Shown here: piece after piece, positions 16,931 through 25,688 of the stretch
Layout of the letters: each line of letters starts with the position of its first letter
How positions within the stretch are numbered: position 1 is the first letter of the stretch
DNA from: Planctomycetaceae bacterium
GTDB lineage: Bacteria > Planctomycetota > Planctomycetia > Pirellulales > Pirellulaceae
NCBI GenBank assembly: GCA_012729315.1
Contig: JAAYDI010000091.1
Coordinates: 1 to 36,575, forward strand
DNA: 36,575 nucleotides
Direction of reading: 5' to 3'
Program-made: the position numbers and the translations under genes
The notes under the pieces: model-generated
Database searches by the model: none
Seen by the model: the letters and a program-made list of their open reading frames with translations, nothing else
What the model was told of the DNA's origin: nothing

Positions 16931-19300
16931 ATGAAGTTTCCAGCGTGTCACGCATTATTCATCATCCTGATTGGGGCGGTGGCTGGCAAGACAGGGACTG
17001 CCGGTCTGCCCGAGACCGTGCCCGCTTCCGGCACAGGCGACTGGTCGGGTGCCGTGTGGATCGGCGACGGAAGCGAGCAGCCATCGAGCGACGCGGGGTA
17101 CTATGCGGACGACCCGGCGCCGCAGTTCCGCAAGACATTCTCGGCGCCGCGGGCGATCCGAGCGGCGTCGCTGCAGATTGCCGGGCTGGGTTTCTACGAG
17201 GCGTCGATCAACGGGCGGCCTCTGTCCGATAACGCGCTTGCGCCGCTGTGGACGCCGTATGGCCAGCGCGTCCTGTACGACACGTACGACGTGGCCGAGG
17301 CTCTGAAGGTTGGTGACAACGTATTGTCGGTTTCATTGGGCAACGGCTGGTACAACCCGTTGCCGCTGCGGATGTGGGGCCGATTCAATCTGCGTGACGC
17401 GCTGGCAGTGGGACGCCCGTGTCTGGTGGCGAAACTGGAGATCTGCTACGAGGACGGCACGGTGGAGACGGTGGTGAGCGACGCTTCCTGGCGGGTGTCG
17501 GGGGGGCCGCTTCTGCGGAACAGTCTCTATCTGGGCGAGGTCTATGATGCGCGGCGAGAGACGCCCGGATGGCAGCAGGCGGGATTCGATGACGCGGCGT
17601 GGCGGCCGGCGGTGCCGGTGGCCGGACCTGCTGGCGTGCTGGTGCCGCGCACGGCGCCTCCGGTGCGTGTGCGGGAGACGTGGCCGGCCGCGGCGGTCCA
17701 CACGCTGCGCGCGGGTGTGCATGTCGTCGATCTGGGGCGGAACTTCGCCGGGCAGGTGCGTTTTCGCCTGGGCGCCGGCGGTGCCGGTGAGGTGGTGACA
17801 TTCCGTTACGGCGAGCTGCTCCATCCGGACGGCACCGTCAACGTGCTGACCGGAGTGTGTGGCCAGATCAAGCGCGCTGGAATGGGCGGGCCGGGTGCGC
17901 CGGATGTGGCGGACCAGCGTGATGTGTACATCCGCAGTGGGCGCGGTGACGAGCACTACGCTCAGCGATTCACCTGGCACGGCTGCCGCTATGTGCAGAT
18001 CGAAGGTCTCGCCGCGCCGCCGGCGACGTCGGATGTCCAGGCCGTGGCGCTTGCCTCGGCTGTGCCGGACGCCTGCGAGTTCGAGTGCTCCAGCGCGCTC
18101 TTCAACGACATTCACCGCCTTTGTCGCCAGACGTTTCTGAGCAATCTGTTCGGCGTCCAGTCCGATTGCCCGGCGCGCGAGCGGTTCGGGTATGGAGCCG
18201 ATATCGCGGCGACGACGGAAGCACTGATCTTCAACTTTGATATGCGGCAGTTCTATGCGAAGAGCGTGCAGGACTTTGCCGACGAGGCGACGGATGGCTG
18301 GTTCACGGAGACCGCGCCGTTTGTCGGGATCGCAGATCGCGGGTTCGGCGGCCGCTCGGGCCCCATCGGTTGGACGGTCGCCGTCCCGGTGATGATGCGT
18401 GACCTGTACCGGTACTATGGTGATCGCGACGTGATCGCGCGCCATTACGATGCCTGTGCGCGGTACGTGCGGCTTGTACAGCAGGAATGCCCCGAGCTGA
18501 TCATCCCGCAGTGCATCGGGGATCACGAGGCCCTGGAGAAAGCGCCCGAGACGCTGACTGGCACGGCGCATTTCTATCAGTGGAGCCGTCTGGTGGCTGA
18601 ATTCGCCGCGATCCTCGGCAAGCCCGGCGACGCGCGGCAGTTTGACGAACTGGCCGAGGCGATCCGCCAGGCGTTCCAGCGGCAGTTCGTCCGGGCGGGC
18701 AAGGTCGGCGAGGGGCGCCAGGGGGAACAGCTGTTCGGGCTCTACCACGATCTGATTCCGGCGGCCGATCGTCCGGCTGCGCTCGCCATGCTCCGGGACG
18801 ATCTGGCCGAGCACGACGGCGCGCTCACCACCGGCATCTACGGCACCAAGTACCTGCTGGAGGTGCTCAGCACTGAAGATGCGGCGGAGTTGGCCGGCGC
18901 CGTGGTCAGCCGCCGGGCGTTCCCCGGCTGGGGCTACATGCTGGACAACAACGCCACGACCCTGTGGGAGACGTGGCGGCCATCGGACGACGTGTTCAGC
19001 CAGAATCACCCGATGTTCGGCTCGGTCGAGGAGTGGTTCATGAAACACGTGCTGGGTGTGTCGCCCGCCCGCGACGCCGTGGGATTTGACAAGATCACGA
19101 TCCGTCCGTGCCCCGTGGCCGGGCTGACCTGGGCACGCGGCACCTACCGGTCCGTCCGCGGTGCCGTACAGGTGGAGTGGCAGCTGAAAGACGCCCGGAT
19201 GGAGCTGTCTGTCGCGCTTCCGCCCGGCGTGACGGCCCGAGTGTGGCTGGCCAACGGGGAGAAATGGATCGAAGCCGGACCGGGCGAGCATGCGTGGTGA
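16931..19300 (+). CDS. GH78-like alpha-L-rhamnosidase, secreted
   Basis: The 789-residue product has a short hydrophobic N-terminus (residues 6-18, likely signal). Two beta-sandwich domains follow (FRKTFSAPRAIRAASLQIAGLGFYEASINGRPL is typical of the GH78 N-domain), then an (alpha/alpha)6 barrel from about residue 400. Family blocks are DCPARERFGYGAD, IGDHEAL, TTLWETWRP and FGSVEEWFMKHVLGV, followed by the C-terminal beta domain (ITIRPCPVAGLTWARG). GH78 enzymes invert and release terminal alpha-L-rhamnose. The usual GDW near the acid reads GDH. Glu in TTLWE and the acids in the DCPxRE motif are kept. GGAGAGAGA lies just upstream. The next gene follows 105 nt later. Substrate: rhamnose-containing glycan, by family. 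Confidence 0.88.
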   Translation: MKFPACHALFIILIGAVAGKTGTAGLPETVPASGTGDWSGAVWIGDGSEQPSSDAGYYADDPAPQFRKTFSAPRAIRAASLQIAGLGFYEASINGRPLSDNALAPLWTPYGQRVLYDTYDVAEALKVGDNVLSVSLGNGWYNPLPLRMWGRFNLRDALAVGRPCLVAKLEICYEDGTVETVVSDASWRVSGGPLLRNSLYLGEVYDARRETPGWQQAGFDDAAWRPAVPVAGPAGVLVPRTAPPVRVRETWPAAAVHTLRAGVHVVDLGRNFAGQVRFRLGAGGAGEVVTFRYGELLHPDGTVNVLTGVCGQIKRAGMGGPGAPDVADQRDVYIRSGRGDEHYAQRFTWHGCRYVQIEGLAAPPATSDVQAVALASAVPDACEFECSSALFNDIHRLCRQTFLSNLFGVQSDCPARERFGYGADIAATTEALIFNFDMRQFYAKSVQDFADEATDGWFTETAPFVGIADRGFGGRSGPIGWTVAVPVMMRDLYRYYGDRDVIARHYDACARYVRLVQQECPELIIPQCIGDHEALEKAPETLTGTAHFYQWSRLVAEFAAILGKPGDARQFDELAEAIRQAFQRQFVRAGKVGEGRQGEQLFGLYHDLIPAADRPAALAMLRDDLAEHDGALTTGIYGTKYLLEVLSTEDAAELAGAVVSRRAFPGWGYMLDNNATTLWETWRPSDDVFSQNHPMFGSVEEWFMKHVLGVSPARDAVGFDKITIRPCPVAGLTWARGTYRSVRGAVQVEWQLKDARMELSVALPPGVTARVWLANGEKWIEAGPGEHAW

Positions 19301-19313
19301 GCGCTGTCTGCAC

Positions 19314-19345
19314 ACGGCACGCGGCTTGCCCCGGGCTGTGTTCTA
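19314..19345. repeat. Partial R1 repeat
   Basis: The stretch GCGGCTTGCCCCGGGCTGTG (19321-19340) matches the core of the R1 family (GCGGCTTACCCCGGGCTGTG) with one change. It lies just after a stop codon. The head and tail of the family are missing. Confidence 0.55.
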
Positions 19346-19366
19346 TCGGATGGGGCCTGGCCATGT

Positions 19367-19402
19367 AATCAGGAATCGAATCAGCAATCTAATCAGGAGT
19401 CG
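19367..19402. repeat. Three imperfect 12-bp tandem units before a start codon
   Basis: Units AATCAGGAATCG, AATCAGCAATCT and AATCAGGAGTCG run head to tail and end 3 nt before the ATG at 19406. The last unit supplies the CAGGAG ribosome-binding site, so the repeat array and the translation signal are the same DNA. Confidence 0.85.
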
Positions 19403-19405
19403 AAT

Positions 19406-20923
19406 ATGGACCGACGAGCATTCTTCAAGACGGGCGCTGCGGCCGCTGCGGCTGCTTCCATCCCTGGTCGCGCTTCGCACGGGGGTGCGCCCCCCGCGGC
19501 GCAGATCGCTTCAGCGGCGGCCGGCGCGCCGGCGATTCTGGCCAGCTACGGCGCCGACGACCACCGGCGGCGGCTCATGAACGTCGCCATCTGCACCCAG
19601 AAGATCCGCACGTGCATGCGGAAACATCTGATCACCAACTATCTGCCGGGCCAGTGCGTCTATAACCTGGGGGAGTACCCGAGCCGCGAACCGTGGGCAC
19701 CGGACGAGTACGATGAACAGGAACTGGATCGGCTGCGGGACGAGGGAATCCAGCTGATCCACGTGATGGATGAATGGAACGATCGCTATGGACTCTTCGG
19801 CCGCAACAAGCTGACGGCCGTCAATCCGGAGGGATTCCGGCGCTTCGTGACGATGGTCCACCAGCGCGGAATCAAGATTCTGGCGTATGCCTCGAGCGGC
19901 TATTTCGCCGGGCATGATCCGGACTACAAGACCGAGTGGTCGCGCCCCGGTGACGGGCTTGGCGGCTGGTGGGATCTGCCGCGCTGTTCGCCGGCAAGTC
20001 CCGGGTGGCGCGCCTACTTCCTGCCCCGCATGTTGCAGATCCTCGAGGACTATGAACTCGACGGGCTCTACAACGACTGGGGCTACGTCCCCAACGCGCA
20101 GAAACAGATCAAGGAGCTGGCGCCGGACGAGGTGGTTGCCTTCGAGGAGACGCCCGAGTACGACGGTGCGGTTACCGATATGCTGTACCTCATCTACTCG
20201 GAAATCAAGCGGCGCGGCGGCATCTACAAGCTGCATGCCGACTTCTCGAATCAGCCGCTGACCGGCGGACTGAAGGTCTACGACTACCTGTGGGTGGGGG
20301 AAGGAGTCAACGACGCGGACGGGCTGCGGAAGGCGGTGAAGAACCACCCGCCGTACGTGGTTCCCTGCATCCATGGCTCGATCGCCCAGGTCGAAGGGAC
20401 CAGCGACCACTTCCTGCATTCGATCCCGTACATGCAGTTCCCCTTGCTGCAGGGCGGGCGTCCGATGACTGGAGAACGCGGTGTGATTCCTATCCCGCGT
20501 CTGCCCGGCGTGACCGAGGGCGGATTCTACGAAAAAGTGTGGAAGTACTATCAGGCTCACCCGGATGGTCCGTACATCTACGGGGGCTGGGACGTGCTTC
20601 CGCCCGACACCAACAGGCGGCCCGCCAATGCGCGCTGGCTCAAGCAGTATCTGCCGATGGTGGAGGATGGCACCTGGGCTTTTCTGGAGATCGGCGAGAC
20701 GGACCTGCTGGCCAGACCGCTGCCGGAAGCCTGTGTGGTTTCGGCTTTTGCCAATCGCGATCTGTACCTGGTCCTTGCCAACTTCGGCCAATCGCCGCAA
20801 CAGATCGAGACAGCCGACCCCTACGTTCCCGCGGACGATCCGTCGGCTGCGCCGGCCACGCAGTGGCAGCTCGCCAAACGCACGCTGCGCATCATCAAAC
20901 GTGCGGCGGTTCCCACTTCCTGA
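19406..20923 (+). CDS. Tat-exported TIM-barrel protein, probable glycosidase
   Basis: The 505-residue product starts with a Tat-like signal (MDRRAFFKTGAAAAAAASIPG). The rest resembles an alpha-amylase-clan or alpha-galactosidase-type barrel: LDRLRDEGIQLIHVMDEWND, then RRFVTMVHQRGIKILAYASSGYF, then LEDYELDGLYNDWGYVPN with an Asp in the position of a nucleophile, and later PLLQGGRPMTGERGV. The C-terminal part (VVSAFANRDLYLVLANFG) looks like the beta-sandwich that ends such enzymes. I do not recognise a numbered family. CAGGAG in the adjacent repeat fits the ATG. It shares a strand and a short gap with the rhamnosidase gene and converges on the next gene, whose end is only 4 nt away. Confidence 0.72.
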   Translation: MDRRAFFKTGAAAAAAASIPGRASHGGAPPAAQIASAAAGAPAILASYGADDHRRRLMNVAICTQKIRTCMRKHLITNYLPGQCVYNLGEYPSREPWAPDEYDEQELDRLRDEGIQLIHVMDEWNDRYGLFGRNKLTAVNPEGFRRFVTMVHQRGIKILAYASSGYFAGHDPDYKTEWSRPGDGLGGWWDLPRCSPASPGWRAYFLPRMLQILEDYELDGLYNDWGYVPNAQKQIKELAPDEVVAFEETPEYDGAVTDMLYLIYSEIKRRGGIYKLHADFSNQPLTGGLKVYDYLWVGEGVNDADGLRKAVKNHPPYVVPCIHGSIAQVEGTSDHFLHSIPYMQFPLLQGGRPMTGERGVIPIPRLPGVTEGGFYEKVWKYYQAHPDGPYIYGGWDVLPPDTNRRPANARWLKQYLPMVEDGTWAFLEIGETDLLARPLPEACVVSAFANRDLYLVLANFGQSPQQIETADPYVPADDPSAAPATQWQLAKRTLRIIKRAAVPTS

Positions 20924-20927
20924 CACC

Positions 20928-23675
20928 TTATTGCAGCCGCACGTAGTCCAGAGCGAACGTCACATCCGGTTCGCCCACGGGATCGATGCGCAGCATATTG
21001 ACAATGCCACGCCACCGCTGCGACTGCGAGAGGTCCACCTCGTACTCGTGGAACTCCCCATCCCCTTTGACAGCGATGCTCAGCGACGCCTCCTCCGTGA
21101 TCGCCGAGAACGTCGTGCCCCAGAAGATCTGGAAACGCTGATCTCGATCGCAACGCATGCGGAACGACAGCCGCTGCACACTGCTGGCCTCGAGCTCCAC
21201 ACCGGGCACGTGCAGTATCGGATCGCTGCCGGTCGAGCGGCCCTGGAGCTGACCGTCCTGCACCACCAGGTCGGCAATGTGGGTGTTGGGGGACCAGCCA
21301 TCCAGGTCGCCGGCGTCTTCAAACTCCCACGCCGTCTTGGTCTTGACAAGGGGCAGGTCGTACGGTCCCAGGCCGACGTCCACGGGGATCACATTGGGTG
21401 GCCACTCGCCCGGCTCACAGAATGCGGCGCGGATCTGATCGAGGTCCTGGAATCCGTACTCGGCGTACGGCTCGATGTAGCTGCCTTCACCCCATTCGTT
21501 GACTGGTCCGAGCAGGATGATCTTCTTGCCCCGCTCGTCCGCGTACTGCCGGGCCAGCCGGCAGAGTTTGCCGAGCAGTTCCGGCGTGCGGCCGTACGCC
21601 ACGAGGGACGACTCGCCATGCCACGGTCGCGAGTCCCAGCCGGTATCCACGATCGGCAGGTAGTTCAGGCCGGCTGCGGACTTCTCCGCCTCGCGCCACA
21701 GTTCGGGGCAGGTATCGAGCAGGCTGGCGAACGGGAACCGATCGCTTTGTGCCCGCCGCCACGCGAGCTGGAAGCTGTGGTAGGTCGTGGCCGCTTCGAA
21801 GCCTTCCTGGACCAGTTGCCGGGATCCTTCGGGGCTGTCATGCCCGCCCATGGCCACGAAGTAGATACCCGGCAGTCCGGCCGCTCGGGCCATCTCCTGC
21901 GACATGGCATAGAGCCTGGCCGCCTCGCTGCTCCCACCCAGATCGTGACGCACGTTGCCGGGCGCCCAGATGAATACGGCGGGGCGATTGTCGATCCGGT
22001 AATACTCGGGCATGTGGAAATAATTGTCGATCCAGTACTGCGTCACCGCGCGCCAATCCTCAACGGAATGCGTGTCGGGCGGGTTGTGGTTGGCCCACAT
22101 GATGCACCATTTCAGGTACTTCTTGTACCGCGCTTTGCCATAGGCGTCGTGGAGCCAGTGTTCCAGGTGGCGCCGCCCTTCGCACCAGTACCAGTCCACC
22201 ATGTAGAAACTGATGCCATGTTCCACGGCCCACTTGATCTGCCAGTCGGCGCACTCCGGGTTCGCTTCGTCGTACCAGCCGAGCAGCGGTTTGCGATTGG
22301 GGTAGTTCAGGATCGGTTTCCATTGGCTCATCGTCGGGAAACCGGGGAAGTAGAACGCGCCGATTTCGTACTTGCTGCGCACCGGCTGCGGTTCCGGCAC
22401 GTAAGACGACGGCGGCACGTCGGGCACCTGAGTGAAGTCCAGAGCGATCTGTCCGGAAATCGTGTCGGCACCAGCGGCGGCAACGGTCACCGTCAGATCC
22501 TGTTTGCCCAGCGCTTCGGAATTCACTTCCCATTCGACCGACTTGGGGAGATACAACGAGAGCTGATCGATACGCTGCACGGTGTCGCCGAGCACCTTGA
22601 CGTCCGCCGGCACGGCGAGCGTGGCCGTGACCTGCCGAGCAAGCTCGCCCCCCAGGTTCCGCAATGTGCAGCTCACCCGCGTGGGCCGCCCCGCGCGCTG
22701 AATGCCGTCGACTGGGCCGAAGTAGCTGATCTCCAGCTCGGCCGGCCCGCGCGGCTCGGCCGCCACTTCGACCGATTCGACCTGCGTGCGGTCATCCGGT
22801 CCGGACGGCACCTGCAGGCCAAGCACAATGATGTCGTCCTGCCAGGCCGGGAGCCCGTCGAGGGTGAGATTGTAGGAGTGCATGCGGCCATCGGGACGCA
22901 GGGTGAATGCGATGCTGTCCCAGCCGAAGTGCTGGCTCGATGCGCAGAACAACCGGCCGCTCCCCGCACTGCTGGTCACCATCCGCACACACACAAAGGG
23001 ATGATCAGCAGCACGGATGGCCAGCTGCGGGCTCAACAGAATCGGCGCCTGCGGGCTCTCCTCCACATCGTCCGCGGCCGACCACTGGTCCTGAATCTCC
23101 CGCTGCGTCCAGGTCTTGGCGGACGACCTGGCTGGCGCCGGCTGCTCTGCGATCCGGATCCATTGGATGTCAAACTCGCCCGCATTGGGCGGGTCGAAAC
23201 GCAGCCGGATGATTTTCTGCGCCGCGTGCCAGAACGGCCAGACGCGATAGACGTGATACAGGCCGTCGCCCTGCATGTGGAATTGGCGGTGTTTCGCGGG
23301 GCCGAAACCACCGTACCGCCCTTCGAGCGTCTCCGTCCAGTACAGCTCGGCCACGGATGGAGCGGTGCCCTTCACACAGAACTCGACATACTGGGTCGGA
23401 CGGGCCGCCACTTCGAACAACGGCGAGAAGAGAATCGGATCGCTGCCCGTCGCGCGGCCGTGCAACGCCCCGTCGCGAACCATGCTGTCCGCAATCAGCC
23501 CGCCGATGGTCCAGCCGCGGAAGTCGTCGGCCTTGTCAAACCGCCACTCGAGGAGCGTGATGTCATCGGACTGCGCCAATGCCGTCGACGCCAGCAACAT
23601 CGCGCCCAGCCCGATAGCCAACCCGACAGCAAGCCCGACAGAACAGACACCGCGGTACGCCATCAATTGCCGCAT
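20928..23675 (-). CDS. Secreted GH99-like/WbsX protein with duplicated beta-sandwich
   Basis: The 915-residue product has a signal sequence (VGLAVGLAIGLGAMLLASTALA). The central part (about 430-770) matches the GH99-like WbsX domain: IGAFYFPGFP, MVDWYWCEGRRHLEHW, and the hallmark GPVNEWGEGSYIEP near 720. The same beta-sandwich module occurs twice, at about 40-115 (WRFDKADDFRGW, GRATGSDPIL) and about 780-860 (WEFEDAGDLDGW, GRSTGSDPIL), one on each side of the catalytic region. It may bind sugar. A CARDB-like segment (GRPTRVSCTLRNLGGELA) lies before the barrel. GH99 enzymes are endo-mannosidases; WbsX domains occur in many glycan loci with unknown specificity. GGGAG 8 nt upstream favours 23675 over 23699. 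It is transcribed toward the 19406 gene. Confidence 0.82.
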   Translation of the reverse strand: MRQLMAYRGVCSVGLAVGLAIGLGAMLLASTALAQSDDITLLEWRFDKADDFRGWTIGGLIADSMVRDGALHGRATGSDPILFSPLFEVAARPTQYVEFCVKGTAPSVAELYWTETLEGRYGGFGPAKHRQFHMQGDGLYHVYRVWPFWHAAQKIIRLRFDPPNAGEFDIQWIRIAEQPAPARSSAKTWTQREIQDQWSAADDVEESPQAPILLSPQLAIRAADHPFVCVRMVTSSAGSGRLFCASSQHFGWDSIAFTLRPDGRMHSYNLTLDGLPAWQDDIIVLGLQVPSGPDDRTQVESVEVAAEPRGPAELEISYFGPVDGIQRAGRPTRVSCTLRNLGGELARQVTATLAVPADVKVLGDTVQRIDQLSLYLPKSVEWEVNSEALGKQDLTVTVAAAGADTISGQIALDFTQVPDVPPSSYVPEPQPVRSKYEIGAFYFPGFPTMSQWKPILNYPNRKPLLGWYDEANPECADWQIKWAVEHGISFYMVDWYWCEGRRHLEHWLHDAYGKARYKKYLKWCIMWANHNPPDTHSVEDWRAVTQYWIDNYFHMPEYYRIDNRPAVFIWAPGNVRHDLGGSSEAARLYAMSQEMARAAGLPGIYFVAMGGHDSPEGSRQLVQEGFEAATTYHSFQLAWRRAQSDRFPFASLLDTCPELWREAEKSAAGLNYLPIVDTGWDSRPWHGESSLVAYGRTPELLGKLCRLARQYADERGKKIILLGPVNEWGEGSYIEPYAEYGFQDLDQIRAAFCEPGEWPPNVIPVDVGLGPYDLPLVKTKTAWEFEDAGDLDGWSPNTHIADLVVQDGQLQGRSTGSDPILHVPGVELEASSVQRLSFRMRCDRDQRFQIFWGTTFSAITEEASLSIAVKGDGEFHEYEVDLSQSQRWRGIVNMLRIDPVGEPDVTFALDYVRLQ

Positions 23676-24275
23676 AGCTGTAACTCCCGCAACGGTCATC
23701 GAGGAAACAGATACCCGTCCATTGTATTTCCTGGTGCATCGTGATCGCTCCCGCCGGATCCCGTCATTCCCGTCGGCGCCTGCGCCCGGATCGGTCCGGA
23801 TGATGCACCACCCGGACGTCAGTCATACCAGATACTGCGCAGGGAAACCAGCGACACGACACGAGCCTGTGTGTGGTCGCGGCCGCGCGGCGTCTGCGGC
23901 TCGACCGACATGTTCGCGGGCACGTGTACCCACGAGTGGCGCCGCGAGGCGCGGCTTACCCCGGGCTGTGTTAGGGGCGCCGCGCTGCGGCTCAAGACGA
24001 CAGTTCGCGTGCTGCGAATAACAGTCTGCAGATAGGTCGAGACAAGTTCATGCGAATCTCGTGGCTTGTGACTGAAATAATGCAACTGGAGGGTGTACCC
24101 AGCAACAGCAGTCGTGCTGTTGTGATCAGGCGATGGCGCTGCTGCGGGAGCTTGCAGGTTGACGGTTACGTCGGCGATCAGGAGAATGTCGAGCACCATC
24201 TGGCGGGAGTGATGCGGCGGGGCAGGCCGTGCGAGGTTTTGACATGAACCTGGCTGTCAAGCGAGGACGTGTGTG
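23676..24275. other. Divergent gap with an R1 repeat
   Basis: This 600-bp gap lies between diverging genes. The R1 repeat occupies 23888-24019. Nothing convincing is coded; a 65-codon frame at 24050-24247 has no ribosome-binding site and no recognisable motif. Promoters must lie here but no clear -35/-10 pair was found. Confidence 0.5.
23888..24019. repeat. R1 repeat copy
   Basis: It shares with 13460-13609 the CGGCGTCTG-x-GGCTCGACC head, the GGCGCCGCGAGGCGCGGC hairpin and the long tail GGGGCGCCGCGCTxCGGCTC through GACGACAGTTCGCG. The 17-nt duplication of the other copy is absent. Confidence 0.8.
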
Positions 24276-25244
24276 ATGACGAAGACGGAGGGTGTTGTCG
24301 CACCGGGGATACTGGCCACGATGGATGGTCGGCCCGGCCCGGCCATGCGGTCATTCATAGAGGCGCGGGAAGACGAACTGCGGGATATATCCGACCGGAC
24401 GGTCGACGTCATCTATGGCCGCAAGGATGGCATGGCGCTGGTCCTGGACGTGTACGTGCCCCGCCACGGCCGGAACGGCGCTGCGATCATTCAGGTTGTC
24501 AGCGGCGGGCTGTGGTCGGGTATCGAATATCGACGTATGCCGCTCTTCATGCGCAAGATCCGTACCCTGGTCGAGTGCGGATACGTGGTCTTTGCCGTCA
24601 TGCACCGGAGCCAGCCGAGGTACACGCTGCTGGAGGTCCAGGACGACCTGCCACGTGCCGTGCGGTATGTGCGGTTCCATGCGCACCGCTTCGGCGCGGA
24701 ACCGGATCGCATCGGCGTGACCGGCATCTCGTCAGGCGGATACCTGGCGTTGTTGGCGGCCACATCCGCGTGCGCAGGGGACCCGTTGGCCGCGGACCCG
24801 GTGGATCGTGAGGCCTCTCACATACAGGCCGTAGTGGCATACTATCCGAATGCCGATCTGGTCAACTACGGGGTGCCGAACAGGTTGATGTCAGAGCATG
24901 TCCGCGAGCAGCGAGGAGTGCGGCTGGATGCCATGTTCGACTTCCGCACCTGGGATGGCGCGACAGGGTGCTTCACGCCGATGTCGGCGTCCAAGCGGCG
25001 CGAAGCGCTGCACGACCTCTCGCCGCTTGTCCACGTCACAGCGCAAGCCCCTCCCACGCTGCTGTTTCACGGCGACAAGGACGTGCTCGTGCCGGTCCAA
25101 CAGTCTCAGGTCTTCGCACAGCGGATGCAGGAAGTGGGCGCCATCTGCCGCCTGGTCGTTGCCGAAGGGCAACAGCATGGCTGGAACAAACCGCTGCGCG
25201 ACGAGACAGCGCAGTTTGTCGGCTGGTTCGACGAGCACCTGTGA
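24276..25244 (+). CDS. Alpha/beta-hydrolase (BD-FAE/prolyl-oligopeptidase-like esterase)
   Basis: The 322-residue product is a single alpha/beta-hydrolase. The nucleophile elbow is GISSGGYLAL with Ser152, the acid lies in HGDKDVLVP (Asp269 or Asp267) and the His in GQQHGW near residue 301, so the full triad is present. No signal peptide is visible, unlike most neighbours, so it may act in the cytoplasm on imported esterified sugars. ATG 24276 is chosen; GTG 24273 directly before it is an alternative, and the AGG at 24264-24266 is a weak ribosome-binding site. A repeat (R4) begins 7 nt after the stop and separates it from the next group. Carbohydrate esterase activity is inferred from context. 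Confidence 0.82.
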   Translation: MTKTEGVVAPGILATMDGRPGPAMRSFIEAREDELRDISDRTVDVIYGRKDGMALVLDVYVPRHGRNGAAIIQVVSGGLWSGIEYRRMPLFMRKIRTLVECGYVVFAVMHRSQPRYTLLEVQDDLPRAVRYVRFHAHRFGAEPDRIGVTGISSGGYLALLAATSACAGDPLAADPVDREASHIQAVVAYYPNADLVNYGVPNRLMSEHVREQRGVRLDAMFDFRTWDGATGCFTPMSASKRREALHDLSPLVHVTAQAPPTLLFHGDKDVLVPVQQSQVFAQRMQEVGAICRLVVAEGQQHGWNKPLRDETAQFVGWFDEHL

Positions 25245-25250
25245 GGATTC

Positions 25251-25320
25251 ACTCCAGCGTTACGTGCTATTTCAAGCGGCGCTGTCCGAGCCCGCCACGA
25301 GCCGCACATTGCCGGCCGGG
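25251..25320. repeat. R4 repeat copy just after a stop codon
   Basis: This 70-bp block matches 35659-35728 without gaps at 65 of 70 positions. The last 36 or so bases (GCTGTCCGAGCCCGCC... onward) are identical. Both copies start within 7 nt of the stop codon of an unrelated gene. Confidence 0.88.
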
Positions 25321-25526
25321 CGCCGGAAGCCCTTTCGGTCGCCAATCGGAAGCAGACACTCTGAATCCGGCCGGCCTGCGGCACGCGCCGCGCACTACGC
25401 CCCGCGCCGTTTGTTGCGGCCTCGGTGACCGCCGGTTAGTTGGCTACCTTACGGCTCGGCCGCCGCATGCGGGGCGCACTGCCCCGCTCGCGCTCAGGAT
25501 CACCGCTGCGGCCGCCACTACACATT
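25321..25526. other. Non-coding, GC-rich
   Basis: The space between the R4 repeat and the 12-bp tandem array holds short GC-rich palindromes such as GCGGGGC/GCCCCGC-like pairs near 25468-25490. No gene and no clear promoter were found. Confidence 0.4.
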
Positions 25527-25574
25527 GTGTCAGGTTCAGTGTCAGGTTCAGTGTCAGGTTCAGTGTCAGGTTCA
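25527..25574. repeat. Four perfect 12-bp tandem units
   Basis: GTGTCAGGTTCA is repeated four times without a mismatch (25527-25538, 25539-25550, 25551-25562, 25563-25574). The unit length divides by three, so any frame reads through it. It lies 114 nt before the start of the metallo-hydrolase gene. Perfect identity suggests recent copy-number change. Confidence 0.95.
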
Positions 25575-25688
25575 CTCTCATGTCGCCAGCTCCTCGGTTA
25601 TGATGATGGCAGGTCTGAGTCCGTGTTCAAGGCCCTGTCCGGCAACAGGCGGGGCGTCGGTGCCACTGGTATGCAGGGAGACGAGATC

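Noticed and set aside
17333-19315. A 660-codon leftward frame opposite the rhamnosidase gene
   Set aside because: It has no ribosome-binding site or motif, while the opposite strand carries a complete GH78 pattern.
20565-23744. A very long rightward open frame opposite the GH99-like gene
   Set aside because: It is antisense to a gene with a signal peptide and clear domain motifs. Its translation has no recognisable domain. Long antisense frames are expected in GC-rich DNA.
24050-24247. A 65-codon frame before the esterase gene
   Set aside because: No start signal, no motif and an odd composition. It may simply be open by chance.
25527-25574. CRISPR array
   Set aside because: The units are 12 bp with no spacers between them and there are no cas genes nearby.
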